In this document: positions 1-10,490 of the stretch, in pieces | How positions within the stretch are numbered: position 1 is the stretch's first letter | Layout of the letters: every line of letters begins with the position of its first letter | From: Andrena cerasifolii | Taxonomy: Eukaryota > Arthropoda > Insecta > Hymenoptera > Andrenidae | NCBI RefSeq assembly: GCF_050908995.1 | Contig: NC_135120.1 | Location: forward strand, 2,555,433 to 2,619,432 | Length of the DNA: 64,000 nt | Direction of reading: 5' to 3' | The notes under the pieces: generated by a model | The model's database searches: none | Told to the model about the DNA's origin: nothing | The model's input: only the letters and a program-made list of their open reading frames with translations | Position numbers and translations under genes: made by a program

Positions 1-64
1 GAGCCTCGAATAACGAATAAATATTATTTATGTTTTGTTATTTGAGATTTTTATTTAGAAAAAC

Positions 65-250
65 TTTTGCCCAACTCTGAAGCGTACGATGCAAGTCAAC
101 GACGAAGCGGGACAAAGTATCATGCTTTCTCTCTTTCGTAGTTGACGGCAACTACGTGTGATTCTTTTGTCCGCTCTCGCTCGATCTCGGATTCTCTCAC
201 TCTCGACCAAAGAATTCCAAGAAATTGTGGGGATAGTCACCGGGCTCCTA
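65..250. repeat. Dispersed repeat copy (family R1)
   Basis: This stretch matches the reverse complement of about 22750-22890. Shared landmarks are a CAAAGTATCATGCTTTCTC block, a run of CTCTCACTCTCGACC and AATTCCAAGAAATTGT. Positions 65-80 (TTTTGCCCAACTCTG) also look like one end of the hAT-type MITE at 12763-12999, so a truncated MITE end may abut the repeat. No coding potential is recognisable. Confidence 0.55.
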
Positions 251-429
251 ACCCGGGATCGGCGGTCTCCAGCTACGACAAGAGCGGTGTTTCCCCCTCC
301 ATCAGCGGTAGCTGGAGTCGGCCGGTCCCTGCACACAACTACTACCCTACCACCATACCCTTCCGGGGCCCAGCAACTTCAACTGCCAATTCACAATCGT
401 CATGTGGTGGGGTATGAAATGGACTTTAG

Positions 430-1270
430 GCTGTAGCGGACAAGAGTGCTCTCGATTGCTCGTGAGCAAAGCGAAGATCGACGCCGTGAGCAGTTCCCCC
501 ACCCTGTGGCCACTAAGTGCCGTAGTATGCGTATAAACTGTATAGTGGGTTGCTGACGTTCAGCAGCACTTTCGGCCAGCAAAACGTATTGAATCGAAAT
601 GGGGCAAAATGCAACGATTCATTGAGACGTCGACAGCTAACTTTCTTTTTGAAAAGTATTATAATTTTTAGAAATCTTACCGTTACAAGAAAACAACAGC
701 ATTTTGTCGCATTTATATACATATAATATGGATTAGGGTTTACAATACCGACGTGACTTTACACGTTTTTCGTGAAATGCCGTTCGTAAAGTGTACAACC
801 CATCGTTTCTAAATTAGCCTGTTATAAAAGGAAAAACATTCAACTTATTGCTAAAATCCCCAGTTTCTGAGAGAGAGAGAGTTTGACGTAACTTCGAACG
901 TCTTACTATATATAATTATTACCCCAATGTACTCATTTCTTTAAAAAAATATTGTCAAATAATAATTCTATACGTGGTGTATGTCAATATTTTTTAAACC
1001 TGTATCAGTGGTTTTGTAAATATGTTGCGGAAGTTAAAAAAACGTTCAGCAAATAGCAAAACAAATTTCTGTACTCATCCAGTTTCTCGCTACACACCAT
1101 ACATCTGAGTAAAGCTGGTTGCTAGCTTTAATGGGCCTCAGACTCCTCACTCACGAACACTCCCCACCACGGCACTGTTGCTCATGAAGGCATGGTTTAG
1201 CGCTTACGACGCTCTTTCCCCACGCTCTCGAAAATTTTTGCCCGGCGGGCATTCAGCCGTTCAGGACTGT
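430..1270. repeat. Broken copy of dispersed repeat family R2
   Basis: Positions about 435-530 match 34880-34965 (shared: CAGTTCCCCCAC.CTGTGGCCACTA). Positions about 1140-1200 match 34980-35032 (shared: CACTGTTGCTCATGAAGG), and 1210-1265 matches 36505-36565 (shared: CTCGAAAATTTTTGCCCGGC). In the 34.9-kb copy the first two blocks are almost adjacent, so the roughly 600 bases between them here may be an insertion. The rest is AT-rich with nothing recognised. Confidence 0.45.
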
Positions 1271-1347
1271 CATATACGTTCTTTTGCTTTTATTAGAAAT
1301 ATAATGATATCGTTTACTGTTATTTTAATATATAATTAATTACGCAG

Positions 1348-1508
1348 CACTTAGGTATGGATGACATTGAAAAACTGGCACCCCCACTACAAGAAATTGA
1401 ATGGAATATTTCATACAAATCTTGTGCCAATACACTTCCACCAGGTAGCGATGAGGATAACAGTGATGCATCAAGTGACACCGACAGTGATGAAGATTGT
1501 GCGTTTTT
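1348..1508 (+). CDS. GCN2 (EIF2AK4): GCN2-like eIF2-alpha kinase, exon for the acidic kinase insert
   Basis: This is a short exon of the amino-acid-starvation kinase GCN2, which binds uncharged tRNA and phosphorylates eIF2-alpha in the cytoplasm. It reads LQEIEWNISYKSC, then an Asp/Ser-rich run (GSDEDNSDASSDTDSDED). An acidic insert between kinase strands beta4 and beta5 is typical of GCN2. The donor follows 1508 (TTTTT/GTAAG) and leaves phase 2, which is exactly what the acceptor at 12257/12258 needs. The acceptor could be after 1347 (GCAG) or after 1354 (TTAG), and both keep the frame. On its own the exon is too short and acidic to identify; the call rests on phase, order and resemblance to the insert. 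No upstream N-lobe exon with the ATP-binding lysine was found in 1-1347. Confidence 0.65.
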
Positions 1509-1863
1509 GTAAGATATTTATTAATTTTTAAATTAATAATTTATAGGTAACATTATACCAATGAAAATGTTCAGTTTCTTCAATATGCCATTATTTTCAA
1601 ACTATACAGACCAAGATTAAACTGATGTTTTATGATTAAAAAGTAATACTGTAACATAGGGGTAATTCCTTAAGGCATAGCTGTTTGTCACAATGCATGG
1701 CAAATATGTTCAACTCTTTTTATGCGGACTCGTTTCCTAGGTGTATCATAAAGACTTATTTTCAATTTTAGTGATATATCTTCTTTGTTTAGCACGATAG
1801 TATGGATTAAATATATTTTAAAATTTAAACCATTTTCCTATAGAGACATACGTTCTTACTATA

Positions 1864-3054
1864 CAGGGTGTCCCACTAAGGAGTGGACAGCGCGATATCT
1901 CTTAAAGTATTGTCGATAAAAATATAAAAAAAATAGGGAATTGCATGGTTCGAGGGGGCCCATTTATTAGCGCGAACGAATTTTGTTTTCGATTATTATT
2001 TTAAAAGATACGATGGTCAAGTTCGGTTTTTCAAATGGAACTATTTTTTTTTGAAGACCTGAGTTGATAGTGCGTTCCAAGACAAATTCAATAAGCTTTA
2101 ATGTATACACTTTATTTCCACTGGTTTTTAAGATATTGCGCTTGCACATTTACTGATTTTCACTGCAAGAAACCCCTCTGGAATGGCAAAAACCGGGGGC
2201 GGTCTTACTGGCGCCACGGGTGGCACTGCCTGTTGAAATGGATACTTACCTGCCAAAGGTCTACGCCAGAAATGGCAGGCCCAAAGGCTGGACAATTCTT
2301 TTCCGTCAGAAATGCTACTTAGGTAGGTACATCTGCGGTATCGAGAAGCGCATCGTTACTTTTATTTCTCACTTGCTTCTACGCTCGGATGGCCGGTTCT
2401 TTTGGGAGGGATGCAAGTTGGATTGGTTAGGTTAGGAGGAGTGAAAGTTGCTAGACTAAATTTCAACCATAGGGAGCAGATTGTATCAGAACCAATCCAA
2501 CTTGCATCCCTCCCAAAAGAACCGGCCATCCGAGCGTAGAAGCAAGTGCGAAATAAAAGTAACGATGCGCTTCTCGACACCGCAGATGTACCTACCTAAG
2601 TAGCATTTCTGACGGAAAAGAATTGTCCAGCTTTTGGGCCTGCGAACCCTGTCGTAGACCTTTGGCAGGTAGGTATCAGTTTCAACAGGCAATGCCACCC
2701 GTAGCGCCAGTAAGACCGACCCCGGTCCTTCCTATTCCAGAGGGTTTTCTTCCAGTGAAAATCAGTAAATGTGCAAGCGCAATATCTTAAAAACCAGTGG
2801 AAATAAAGTGTATACATTAAAGCTTATTGAATTTGTCTTGGAACGCACTATCGACTCAGGTCTTCAAAAAAAAATAGTTCCATTTGAAAAACCGAACTTG
2901 ACCATCGTATCTTTTAAAATAATAATCGAAAACAAAATTCGTTCGCGCTAATAAATGGGCCCCCTCGAACCATGCAATTCCCTATTTTTTTTATATTTTT
3001 ATCGACAATACTTTAAGAGATATCGCGCTGTCCACTCCTTAGTGGGACACCCTG
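1864..3054. mobile_element. Fold-back (long inverted repeat) element FB1, TA-flanked
   Basis: This is a 1191-bp near-palindrome. It starts CAGGGTGTCCCACTAAGG and ends with the reverse complement, and both ends are flanked by TA (1862-1863 and 3055-3056), as for Tc1/mariner-type transposition. The arms are about 550-600 bp each around a loop at about 2423-2495. There is no transposase; short open frames inside are mirror images from the two arms. Related copies lie at 31560-32669 and 55801-56941. Non-autonomous mobilisation by a mariner-type transposase is inferred from ends and target site only. Confidence 0.85.
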
Positions 3055-3058
3055 TATA

Positions 3059-4513
3059 CATGGTGTAACGGAAATAGCTGACCAAACTAAATTTTGGTAT
3101 CGTATTCTGTTTTTCTTAAGGAAGGAAAAAGGTCATGTAAACATATGTCCGAAAGCTCTTTCTTTCCCAGATATAAACAAGATATAAAATGTGGCGGAGC
3201 TCTATTTTAGTTGAACTGCTCGGGAATATCTTAGTAATAATTTATACCAACCAGGCCTGCATTAAGGTGGCCCTTAGCTATAGGGGTCAACATTTTTTTG
3301 AATTTCTTTTGTCTTACCCCCCCTAAAATATGAGGCTTCGTGAGAAAATGATATGTACAAAGTTTCAAAGTGATTGGACAACAACGGGGACCCGTGCCGC
3401 ATTTAAGTTGAAGTTTTGGAATAATAGTAATTTCTTAATGTTTTTGCATTTTTATGAAAAGTTGTTTATCTAACCCGAATACACTACACAGCATCGGATT
3501 CTGAGAGGCTTTTCTGAAGAAGAAACCATCCAGGAAATGTATCGGAACTGTTTTTAACTCGGATTGTTCGAGAAAATATCCATCGGCAACGCGTGCAAGG
3601 TGTTTTGCCGCCGGGCAGCGACGGTTCGGCTGCTACTTGTCAGCGCCATAGCTACGCACATCCTACTTTTATTAAAAAATATTCACCGATACTTCCAAAA
3701 TAACCGAACACAATTATGTTCGAAATTGACGAGAAATCACTATTATTGCAAAACTTCAACTCAAATGTGGCACGTGTCTTTGACTGACCCATCACTTTGA
3801 AACTTTGCACACATCATTTTTTTTTACCAAGCCTCATACTTTATAGATGTAAGACCAACAAAATCGGAAGTTGAAAAATAAGGACCATCCTAGCCTGCAC
3901 CTTCCCATAATTTAAATCGATTGAATTTTTATTTGTCTAGACATCTTATCACTTAGCTGACCGGTCACGATTACATATACTTGTGTTGCTGTATCCGAAA
4001 GTTGCTGACCAGTCACGAATATACTCGTGTTGCCGTGTCATAACGTTGCTGACCGATCACAAATTATTTCGATCGGAAGCACCGGCTGCACGGAACAGTT
4101 TTGGCTCGAAAGCGCCGGCCGCACGGAACAGTTTTGGCTCGGAAGCGCCGGCCGCACGGAATGGTTCTAGCTTGAAAGCGCTTGTCAGCAAGGTGTTAAA
4201 ATTTTAGTTTATGGTGGAAACACTAAAAACCGGATTATTGCCGCACATGACACAATTCGGAATGGACCAGAAAATTTTAAACGGCTTCGATAGTCTCTGA
4301 AACGTCGATGCGAAGCGTGTATTGATGCAGAAGGAAGTCGTTTGCAGCAATTTCTTTAAGTCAGTTTTAAACATTCTTATAATGCGCTGTCATAAACAAA
4401 AAGTGTTAATATGTCGGAAAGGAAGAATTTCTGGCCCTATGTTTAAATGACCTTATTCACCCTTAGGAGGAGTACGATACCAAAATTTGGCCACCTATTT
4501 CAGGTACACTCTG
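3059..4513. mobile_element. Second TA-flanked inverted-repeat element abutting FB1
   Basis: The left end is CATGGTGTAACGGAAATAG and continues to a ...CCAAA..TTTTGGTATCGTA block. The right end is the inverted counterpart (TACGATACCAAAATTTGG ... CAGGTACACTCTG). TA lies on each side (3057-3058, 4514-4515). The interior is partly self-complementary: 3257-3480 pairs with about 3700-3905. A relative of the interior lies at 12735-13200. The element sits directly against FB1, with only TATA between them. No transposase frame is visible. Confidence 0.65.
3955..4190. repeat. Two short tandem arrays inside the 3059-4513 element
   Basis: Units of about 50-55 bases with the core GTTGCTGACC.GTCACGA recur two to three times at about 3955-4060. 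These are followed by about three units of about 33 bases with the core GAACAGTTTTGGCTCG and AGCGCCGGCCGCACG at about 4066-4165. A translated frame shows a repeating APAARNSFGS pattern, which I read as a by-product of the array rather than a gene. Confidence 0.7.
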
Positions 4514-4781
4514 TATATTGAACTCACAATATCAAATGTTGGAAGAAACAGTTATGAGAGAAAATTACTACAGTAACCGCCACCTGCGTGCGTGCTAAGG
4601 TTTATGTATTCTGCGAATGCGGACTACTCTGACTACACGTACACGTGATCCTGTGAAGACCCAATTCTATCTCTCCTAGCCTCTTAGCGAGTCTTCGGAT
4701 GTTGTCTAACGATGGGAGCACCCGGGCAGAAAATGTTGGAGCGATCTGTACACTGTGTAAAAAATTTTAGTCATGGCTCTT

Positions 4782-5090
4782 AGGGGTGACTCTCAGTGTC
4801 CCCGGAGGACATTTTGTTGTGGCGGATGTTTCGCGGAGGGGGAGCACCTATAGGAGTGGTGGTAATGTGTGCGTATGGCGACGTCAGCGCCAAGCCAAGC
4901 CGGAAAATAGATTGTCAACGCTGGTTGGCCGTGGTTGGCTTCGCGTAGGTGTCACTTAGCTTGGCTTGGCGCTGGCGTCGCCACACGCACACATTACCAC
5001 CACTCTCTGTAGGTGTTCCCCCTCCACGAAACATCCGAGGAAACCGCCGCAACAAAATGTTCTCCGGGGACACTGGTGACTCTACACCTC
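4782..5090. mobile_element. MITE-like hairpin, arms about 130 bp
   Basis: Positions 4782-4914 and about 4946-5090 are inverted copies. Shared blocks are CAGTGTCCCCGGAG, GTGGTGGTAATGTGTGCG and GCGCCAAGCCAAGC. The centre is a short loop near 4930. No target duplication was identified with confidence, so the exact termini are uncertain. Open frames on both strands here are mirror products of the hairpin. Confidence 0.7.
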
Positions 5091-5425
5091 TATATCGGTG
5101 GACATTTGTAAGAAAAGTGTTCACGAAATTGTTTATAACATTGAAAATGTATGTTAATTTTTTTTACATGAACGCATCCTGCGCGTTGGAAAGGAAAAAG
5201 TTTGGAAGAAGCCATATGTCGCAAGATTTCGCAGCGATTTGATTTTGTTCGCTTACACGTAGATGCATGGGCCTACCAGTACTTCTTTCAAACTTTTTCA
5301 CTTCTAGGCCGGGAATATTCGACTGACAAGTGGGAACTCTGTAAAAAAATTAAACATAAGTACTGTGCTCCGTTGAGAAGTTGCAGCGGGACATTTTATG
5401 GTTCGAATCGTATATCCCCATAGGC

Positions 5426-5713
5426 TAGGGCTGACATCCGTCCGGGTCTCCCCGGATTTGTCCTCTTTTTTAGGATGTCCGGGGATGTCCTGGGGTGATC
5501 CGGGTTTTCCATGCTGCTTGCTCAGAAAGTCATAAATATTTTAACTTTATTCCATGATTGCGGTTACAGTCTATAATTTTTGCAGAAAATTTTGTCTTGG
5601 TATATCGTACCTAATATAAGAAATAGTTAAAAAATATCCAGGTTTCAAGTACAAATGTCCGGGGTTTTAATGTTCTCTGTCCTAGGTTAGTGATTTTACG
5701 GTTGGCAGCCCTG
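5426..5713. mobile_element. hAT-type MITE with 8-bp target duplication
   Basis: The element is 288 bp. The right end GGTTGGCAGCCCTG and left end TAGGGCTGACA form imperfect inverted termini of the CAGGGCTGCCAA type known from hAT transposons. They are flanked by an exact 8-bp duplication CCATAGGC at 5418-5425 and 5714-5721, and 8 bp is the diagnostic hAT length. Internally AT-rich with GTCCGGGG-like motifs near both ends; no transposase. It appears to have landed in an older repeat whose relative lies inverted at about 26640-26905. Confidence 0.85.
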
Positions 5714-5905
5714 CCATAGGCCCACGTTCTTTAACACAATCGTAGAGGTTGGACACACGTGTTGTCGCTATTGGCTGGCGCGACAACTACGACAAATGCA
5801 AAATAAGTGAACGGGACACTGGCGGTGCAAGCCAATGCGAGCGAAGAACCCCTCCCGACCCTATGCCATCCCGGGGGACCTCTTCTCGCCGGAGCACAGT
5901 AGATC
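5714..5905. repeat. Dispersed repeat fragment (family R3)
   Basis: It resembles the reverse complement of about 26640-26905: a CCATAGGCCCACG start, then ACACGTGTTGTCGCTATTGGC opposite a similar block near 26845. Similarity fades after about 5780. The copy at 26.6-26.9 kb lacks the hAT insertion, which makes it a possible empty-site comparison for 5426-5713. Confidence 0.4.
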
Positions 5906-7015
5906 CTTTCATGAATTGCTTGTTTTAGTGATAATATGAACCCCCGAAAAATCACCGTCGATCGGCTGCCGGCTACCCCCTCCCCCCTGTTATCAAATAT
6001 TAAAAAAAGTGTATTTCGCTAATAACTCAAAAACGGTTAGTTCTACTGAAAAATGTTTTAGACAAAAAAAAACATTACATTCTGCATGGAAAAAGTTGTA
6101 AAATATTTTTTCGTAAATGTAACGTATAATAATTTCGTTAAAATTGCCCAGGTAGTTCTTCTTATTCGGCTTTGATAGAATACAGATATCATGCATCTGC
6201 CTGCGAACATTTCTATAAGAATATAATCCACTTTAGCTTCCGCCGCTATCCTCACCAATTTTTGGAAACAAAGTCTTGGCGTGAGCTTCCGTCACAACAG
6301 AACAACAGCGTTATTTAACTGTTTTAAGCTACCGTATCGAAGTTGTGCCGTTTATAACAATGTATTTTGTAGCCGCATGACAGTCAGTCGCGCGCGACTA
6401 GTCCAGAGCATTGTTGAATACACATTCGTTTGAATTCGATAAGTTTCTGAGTGCAGAAAATTATTGTGTTACTATTAAAAATTTCTCCGAAATGTCTCTC
6501 CAAGAGGTATGTTTCATTTACAACGAGAGCTTGGCAGAAGGAACAATCGGGACCGCTACAACGGGGATTGAATTCGTTGAAAGAGACCAGCGAAAAGAGA
6601 GAAGATGATAAGTGGAATAAGATTCAAGATTACAGTTCGGTTGTGGTTCATAGTGCCTGTCGCAAATTATATATCAGACGTCTTCGATGCCATTCAGTTG
6701 AAAATCTGCCTTCTACGTCAAACGTGAGTCCAAAAAAGGGGAAACTACGATCAGACCAAGAAATGGTTCTCTGGGATAAGGAGAAGAAGAAGGAGACAAA
6801 TTTTCGACGTCGCTGTTGTGGTTGAAATTCTCGCTGAGGAATACCGTAGGAATGAACAAGGATTATTCTGTCCTTATCACTCTATCTTGTATGAGGTCCG
6901 AGCCATGTCGCTTGCATATTGTTCTTATATCCTACTGGGGACGAAGCGGGGGCCATCTCCATCTTCGCCTCGTGCTTTGGGTGTTTCGCCACACCCTTTG
7001 CTGTCAACTGTTTCA
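5906..7015. other. No confident gene; possible repeat-protein fragment at 6530-6825
   Basis: Mostly AT-rich. A + strand frame at about 6530-6825 encodes RGLNSLKETSEKREDDKWN followed by a His/Cys-bearing stretch (VVVHSACRKLYIR). That pattern resembles N-terminal segments of uncharacterised proteins encoded by insect repeats, but I cannot name the family. The frame is interrupted near 6605 relative to the neighbouring frames and has no clear continuation. I treat it as a possible relic, not a gene. Confidence 0.3.
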
Positions 7016-7397
7016 CAGCCGATGGTATTAGTATTGGTTGGGCTAGATTAGGGGGGGGGGTACCCGCTTACAGGCGCGTAAAGCATGGTAACGAACCGAT
7101 GTGAATTTGGGGGTGTTCAAAATGAAACTGCGGTTACAAGTACCGCGCGATGAAGTCAATATCGCTATTGTTGTCAAAGTCATCATTCTGAACATTTCCC
7201 TTTAAACATTGTGGCGGTCGGCTTTGATATGCGAGATATGCGCAAAAAACTTTACTTAACGCTAGAATTACCGAGTTTAACACATACTCACATCGGTTCG
7301 CTAACATGCTTTACGCACCCGCAAGCCGGCGCGCATCCCGTCCTCACCCCCCCCCCCCCTCCAATCTAACCCCAACCAATACTAATACCGTCGGCTG
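7016..7397. mobile_element. MITE-like inverted-repeat element, 382 bp
   Basis: The termini CAGCCGATGGTATTAG and CTAATACCGTCGGCTG are inverted copies. The subterminal blocks GGTTGGG.TAGATT and the later GTAAAGCATG..A.CGAACCGATGTGA also mirror each other (7012-7110 against about 7285-7397). Long G and C runs at 7050-7058 and 7350-7361 are part of the mirrored sequence. No clear target duplication is visible. Confidence 0.65.
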
Positions 7398-8005
7398 AAA
7401 ATCTGTTCGTGATTTCTCAATATCTTTTGTTTCTCGAGAAATCAGAAATCAGATCATACTTCTCGAGAATTCTCGAGAAATTGAAAAAAATATTACAAAA
7501 TTTATATTTTTGGAATAATGTTAATAATATTTATAAAAAAAACACAAGAAACCTTTAACTAATTGTTCATTTCTGTCTAATTTGCACAAACCTTGTATAA
7601 ATGAAAAAACAGATATTAAACATAATTGATATATTTATTTATTTAATACAAAATTTGAGCAAAGTGAAACATTACTGTTTTATTTTAAAATGGTTTTTCA
7701 TCTGTTTCTTTTTTGTGATAAAATCTGTAGCTGTAGAAATTTTTCTTTCGTTTTGAGTGGATGTTGACTTAATCCCATGTAGCATATCCAAAAGTTATGG
7801 TAAATTGGGTGTCCTTCCAGTGGACTAAAAAACATGAAATTCCTTTGTTAAAGTCCGGAATTTATCGTCTTCTTGGTTGATACTAATTTCTTGGAGGCTC
7901 TCTGCGATTGCTGTCTCTAATTGTTTTCTTAATGGTAATTCTTCATTTTGAAAACTCAGGAAATTCATGGTTACTATTATATTTTCCGAAAAGTCTAGCT
8001 ACTTA
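7398..8005. other. AT-rich intron sequence, nothing recognised
   Basis: This part of the GCN2 intron has only short A/T runs and a TTCTCGAGAA-rich patch at about 7430-7485 made of small palindromes. No frame, RNA or repeat relationship within the window was seen. Confidence 0.5.
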
Positions 8006-8009
8006 AAAA

Positions 8010-9345
8010 TTGTTTTATTATTATTATTATTATTAATATTTAAACAGGAATCCCCATGTTGTACAAAAAGAAAAGACAAATGCAATTACAGAGTCTGAAC
8101 ACTTACTTAACCAATAATTAATAGCTAGTGAGTAAAAAATAATTATACTTATAGAATAAACTAAGTACCACCATACTGGTTATTACCTAGCCTATATAGT
8201 AGCGTCCTAAACGAGTTAAGGGAGCCCAGGAACGGGCCCGCACCACTGAAGAATTGGTTAACAATACCCATCGCTCTATTAACAGGATCGCACGCATAAT
8301 ATCGATAATTCGGCAGCCTCGATACAAAGAGAGGCCTTGACCGCAAGTTCCTAACCGGAGCATTAAACATAACTAAGGCCAGCAAGTCAAGACAGCTTAT
8401 AAGGCCATTGATAATCTTGTAAAGAAAAATCATGTCCGCAATATGCCTACGATCCTCAAGAATGACTAACTTAAGGGATGCCAGTACTGGACGATAATCG
8501 TGGTCAGTTCTATCCATAGGATTACCCAGGGTACGTGCTGCAAACCTCAAAAATCTATGCTCCACCCTTTCAATTAATTTTATAAATTTAGCATGCCTAG
8601 GACTCCAGATGATCGAGGCATATTCGACTTGAGGCCTAACAAGGGCAACATACAACAGCTTTAGGTTCTTAATGTTCCTGAAATGTCTGGCAAACCTGGA
8701 GATAAAGCCTACGGTTCTCATGGCCATATTTGTACAGCGCGCATCATGAGGCCTGAAGTCAAAGCAGGGTGTTTTGCAGACTCCAAGATCGATTACCTCA
8801 AATACTTCCCTAAGCTCAACATTATTTAGGTAATATGGGTGTTTTACACAAGACCTTGTACGAGAGGCAGTAAGCACAACACACTTCGCCGCGTGCAGCT
8901 ACATCCTTTTTGCTGTACACCATTGCTCTAATCTTACTAAATCACCTTGCTTACTGATAGCATCATCAACTCCCTGGATTCAAGTCATCCGCATACTGGA
9001 GGAAGTTAGTGTTTGAGAGAATTTCGGCATTATCATTGATAAATACGTTGAACAACAAGGGACCAAGATGCGACCCCTGAGGAATACTCGAGGTAACACT
9101 GATCGGAGAGGAAAGACAGTTTGATACTTTAACAATCTGTTCGCGCCCCGTAAGATAGCTTTCGACCCAGATTAAAAGGGACCTGCCAAACCCCCAAAAA
9201 GAAAGTTTATGAAGCAACACAGAGTGATCAACGGTATCAAAGGCCTTCCGGAAGTCCGTATAGATCGTTGTTTTGTCAAGAATATGCTCCCACTTGCTTG
9301 CGGAGCGGTATCGGACCGCAAACGCGAATTTATAGCCAGTGTGGA
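8010..9345 (-). pseudogene. 5'-truncated non-LTR retrotransposon (LINE) reverse transcriptase
   Basis: Read on the minus strand, 9345 down to about 8966 encodes reverse transcriptase motifs: DFRKAFDTVDHSVLLHKL, then SSIPQGSHLGPLLFNVFIND and the catalytic LQYADDL. A small deletion or frameshift near 8960 breaks the frame. The C-terminal third resumes in another frame (8877 to 8161), including LKLLYVALVRPQVEYASIIW, a block typical of LINE reverse transcriptase C-termini. An in-frame stop lies in the joining region. The endonuclease and the N-terminal reverse transcriptase are missing, so the copy is 5'-truncated, as usual for LINEs. A TTATTATTATTATTA run at 8012-8035 would be the 3' tail on the minus strand. 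Jockey, CR1 or I-like clade is possible; I cannot choose. Confidence 0.85.
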
Positions 9346-9394
9346 TGTTGTGAAGGATAACGATGGTACTTCCGAATAGAATGCAACTATTTGA

Positions 9395-9740
9395 ATATAT
9401 TGAGTTTTTAAACGGACTTTTATTCATTATCAGCAACAGTGTCGGCCGTTATTGAATTACGGATTTTTATCACAATAACGAACTACGATCACTTTTCGTT
9501 CGTTCTCTGTTGCATTACCTTTTCGTTTGTACGTTATTAAAAAAAGAAGAAATTTACCTGTTCCTTATCCTCTCACTACAAATAATTATTATTCTCGATT
9601 ATTCTAAAAGAAACCTATGTATTCGTCTTTTTACGTTACACATGATTTTCATCCATTTATCCTTTATTTGTTATTCACTTTAAATGGCAAACAAACCATG
9701 GTGAAAGGTTCGATTTTTTTGTTACGTCTTTTTCATTTGC
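9395..9740. repeat. Partial copy of the CAGGGTG...AAAAATGT element family
   Basis: It matches 34055-34395 over about 330 bp. Shared words are TTATCAGCAACA.TGT.GGCCGTTATTGA and ATTTTTATCACAATAACGA. The copy stops before the terminal part seen at 34395-34629, so it is truncated. It begins just beyond the 5' end of the LINE fragment. Confidence 0.6.
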
Positions 9741-10232
9741 CATTCACTGGCCGGGATACTTGTATACTAGCGAATAAATAGTCGTACTCCACCTTACTCT
9801 AGCGTACAGTCATTCGATCGGCGGTCCCGGATCACCGTCCTGAGCTGACGATACGGTTCCTCTACCGTCCCACCGGTAACCCAGCGAGTAAAGGTTACAA
9901 TCTTCCTAAAATTTTTCAGATATTCTTTTTATACTAATGGGAATCAGGGCATGAGTAAAGTATAAAAATACGATATTTTAATTTTAACCATATAATATGA
10001 AACACCCTAGGGTATATCGCAGGTCAACCCGCCTTTCGATTCACCGGATCCGCCCGTACACGCGGCGGATAATTCGGGTCAGCGTTGATTTCTAACCGCC
10101 CGAGACTCCCGAAAGACGGAGACGGCAGAAACGCCCCGAAGCATTCACTAGTCATGACGTTACCATGCGTATCCGACTCGATCTTGCCCACACTGTTACT
10201 CGCTCTTACTCGTGACTGGTGACTGTCCGGAC
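9741..10232. other. No gene seen; GC-richer repeat-like sequence
   Basis: The sequence changes from AT-rich to GC-rich near 10020. CCGTCCCACCGGTAAC at about 9865 recurs at about 32890 in a similar setting (CCGTCCCACCGGTAACCGTC), so this may be an end of a dispersed element. No frame with a recognisable product. Confidence 0.35.
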
Positions 10233-10345
10233 GCCTCGGGCGGATAGAAATCACCGATGACCCGACTCAACCGCCGCGGGTATGGGCGGGTCGGATAGAA
10301 ATCAACGATGACTCGACTCATCCACCGCGGGTATGGGCGGGTCGG
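10233..10345. repeat. Two-copy 51-bp tandem repeat
   Basis: A unit starting GGATAGAAATCA and ending CCGCGGGTATGGGCGGGTC is present twice in a row with a few substitutions, and a third partial unit of the GC-rich end follows. It lies 150 bp before solo LTR A1 and is not part of it. Confidence 0.75.
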
Positions 10346-10490
10346 ATAAGCGCGTGGCGGCTTCGGGCGGGTATTGGGCGGGTTAGCCGTGGGTAGCGCG
10401 AGTTAGTCAAAGTTCGGGTCCGGACGGTTCGGACGCATCGAGATACAGTTGGGTGATACATATGTTTATCGTCGTAACATGCCGTGATAT

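Noticed and set aside
2424..2436. GGTTAGGTTAGG in the fold-back loops, resembling the insect telomere repeat TTAGG
   Set aside because: Only two units, in a context that recurs as part of the element; also seen once near 35305 and 24675. No array.
2101..2817. Open frames of 60-73 codons with MALPVEMDTYLPKVYARNG-like products, on both strands and also at 31915-32314 and 56037-56707
   Set aside because: They are mirror-image translations of the fold-back arms, occur in every copy, and have no start context or domain.
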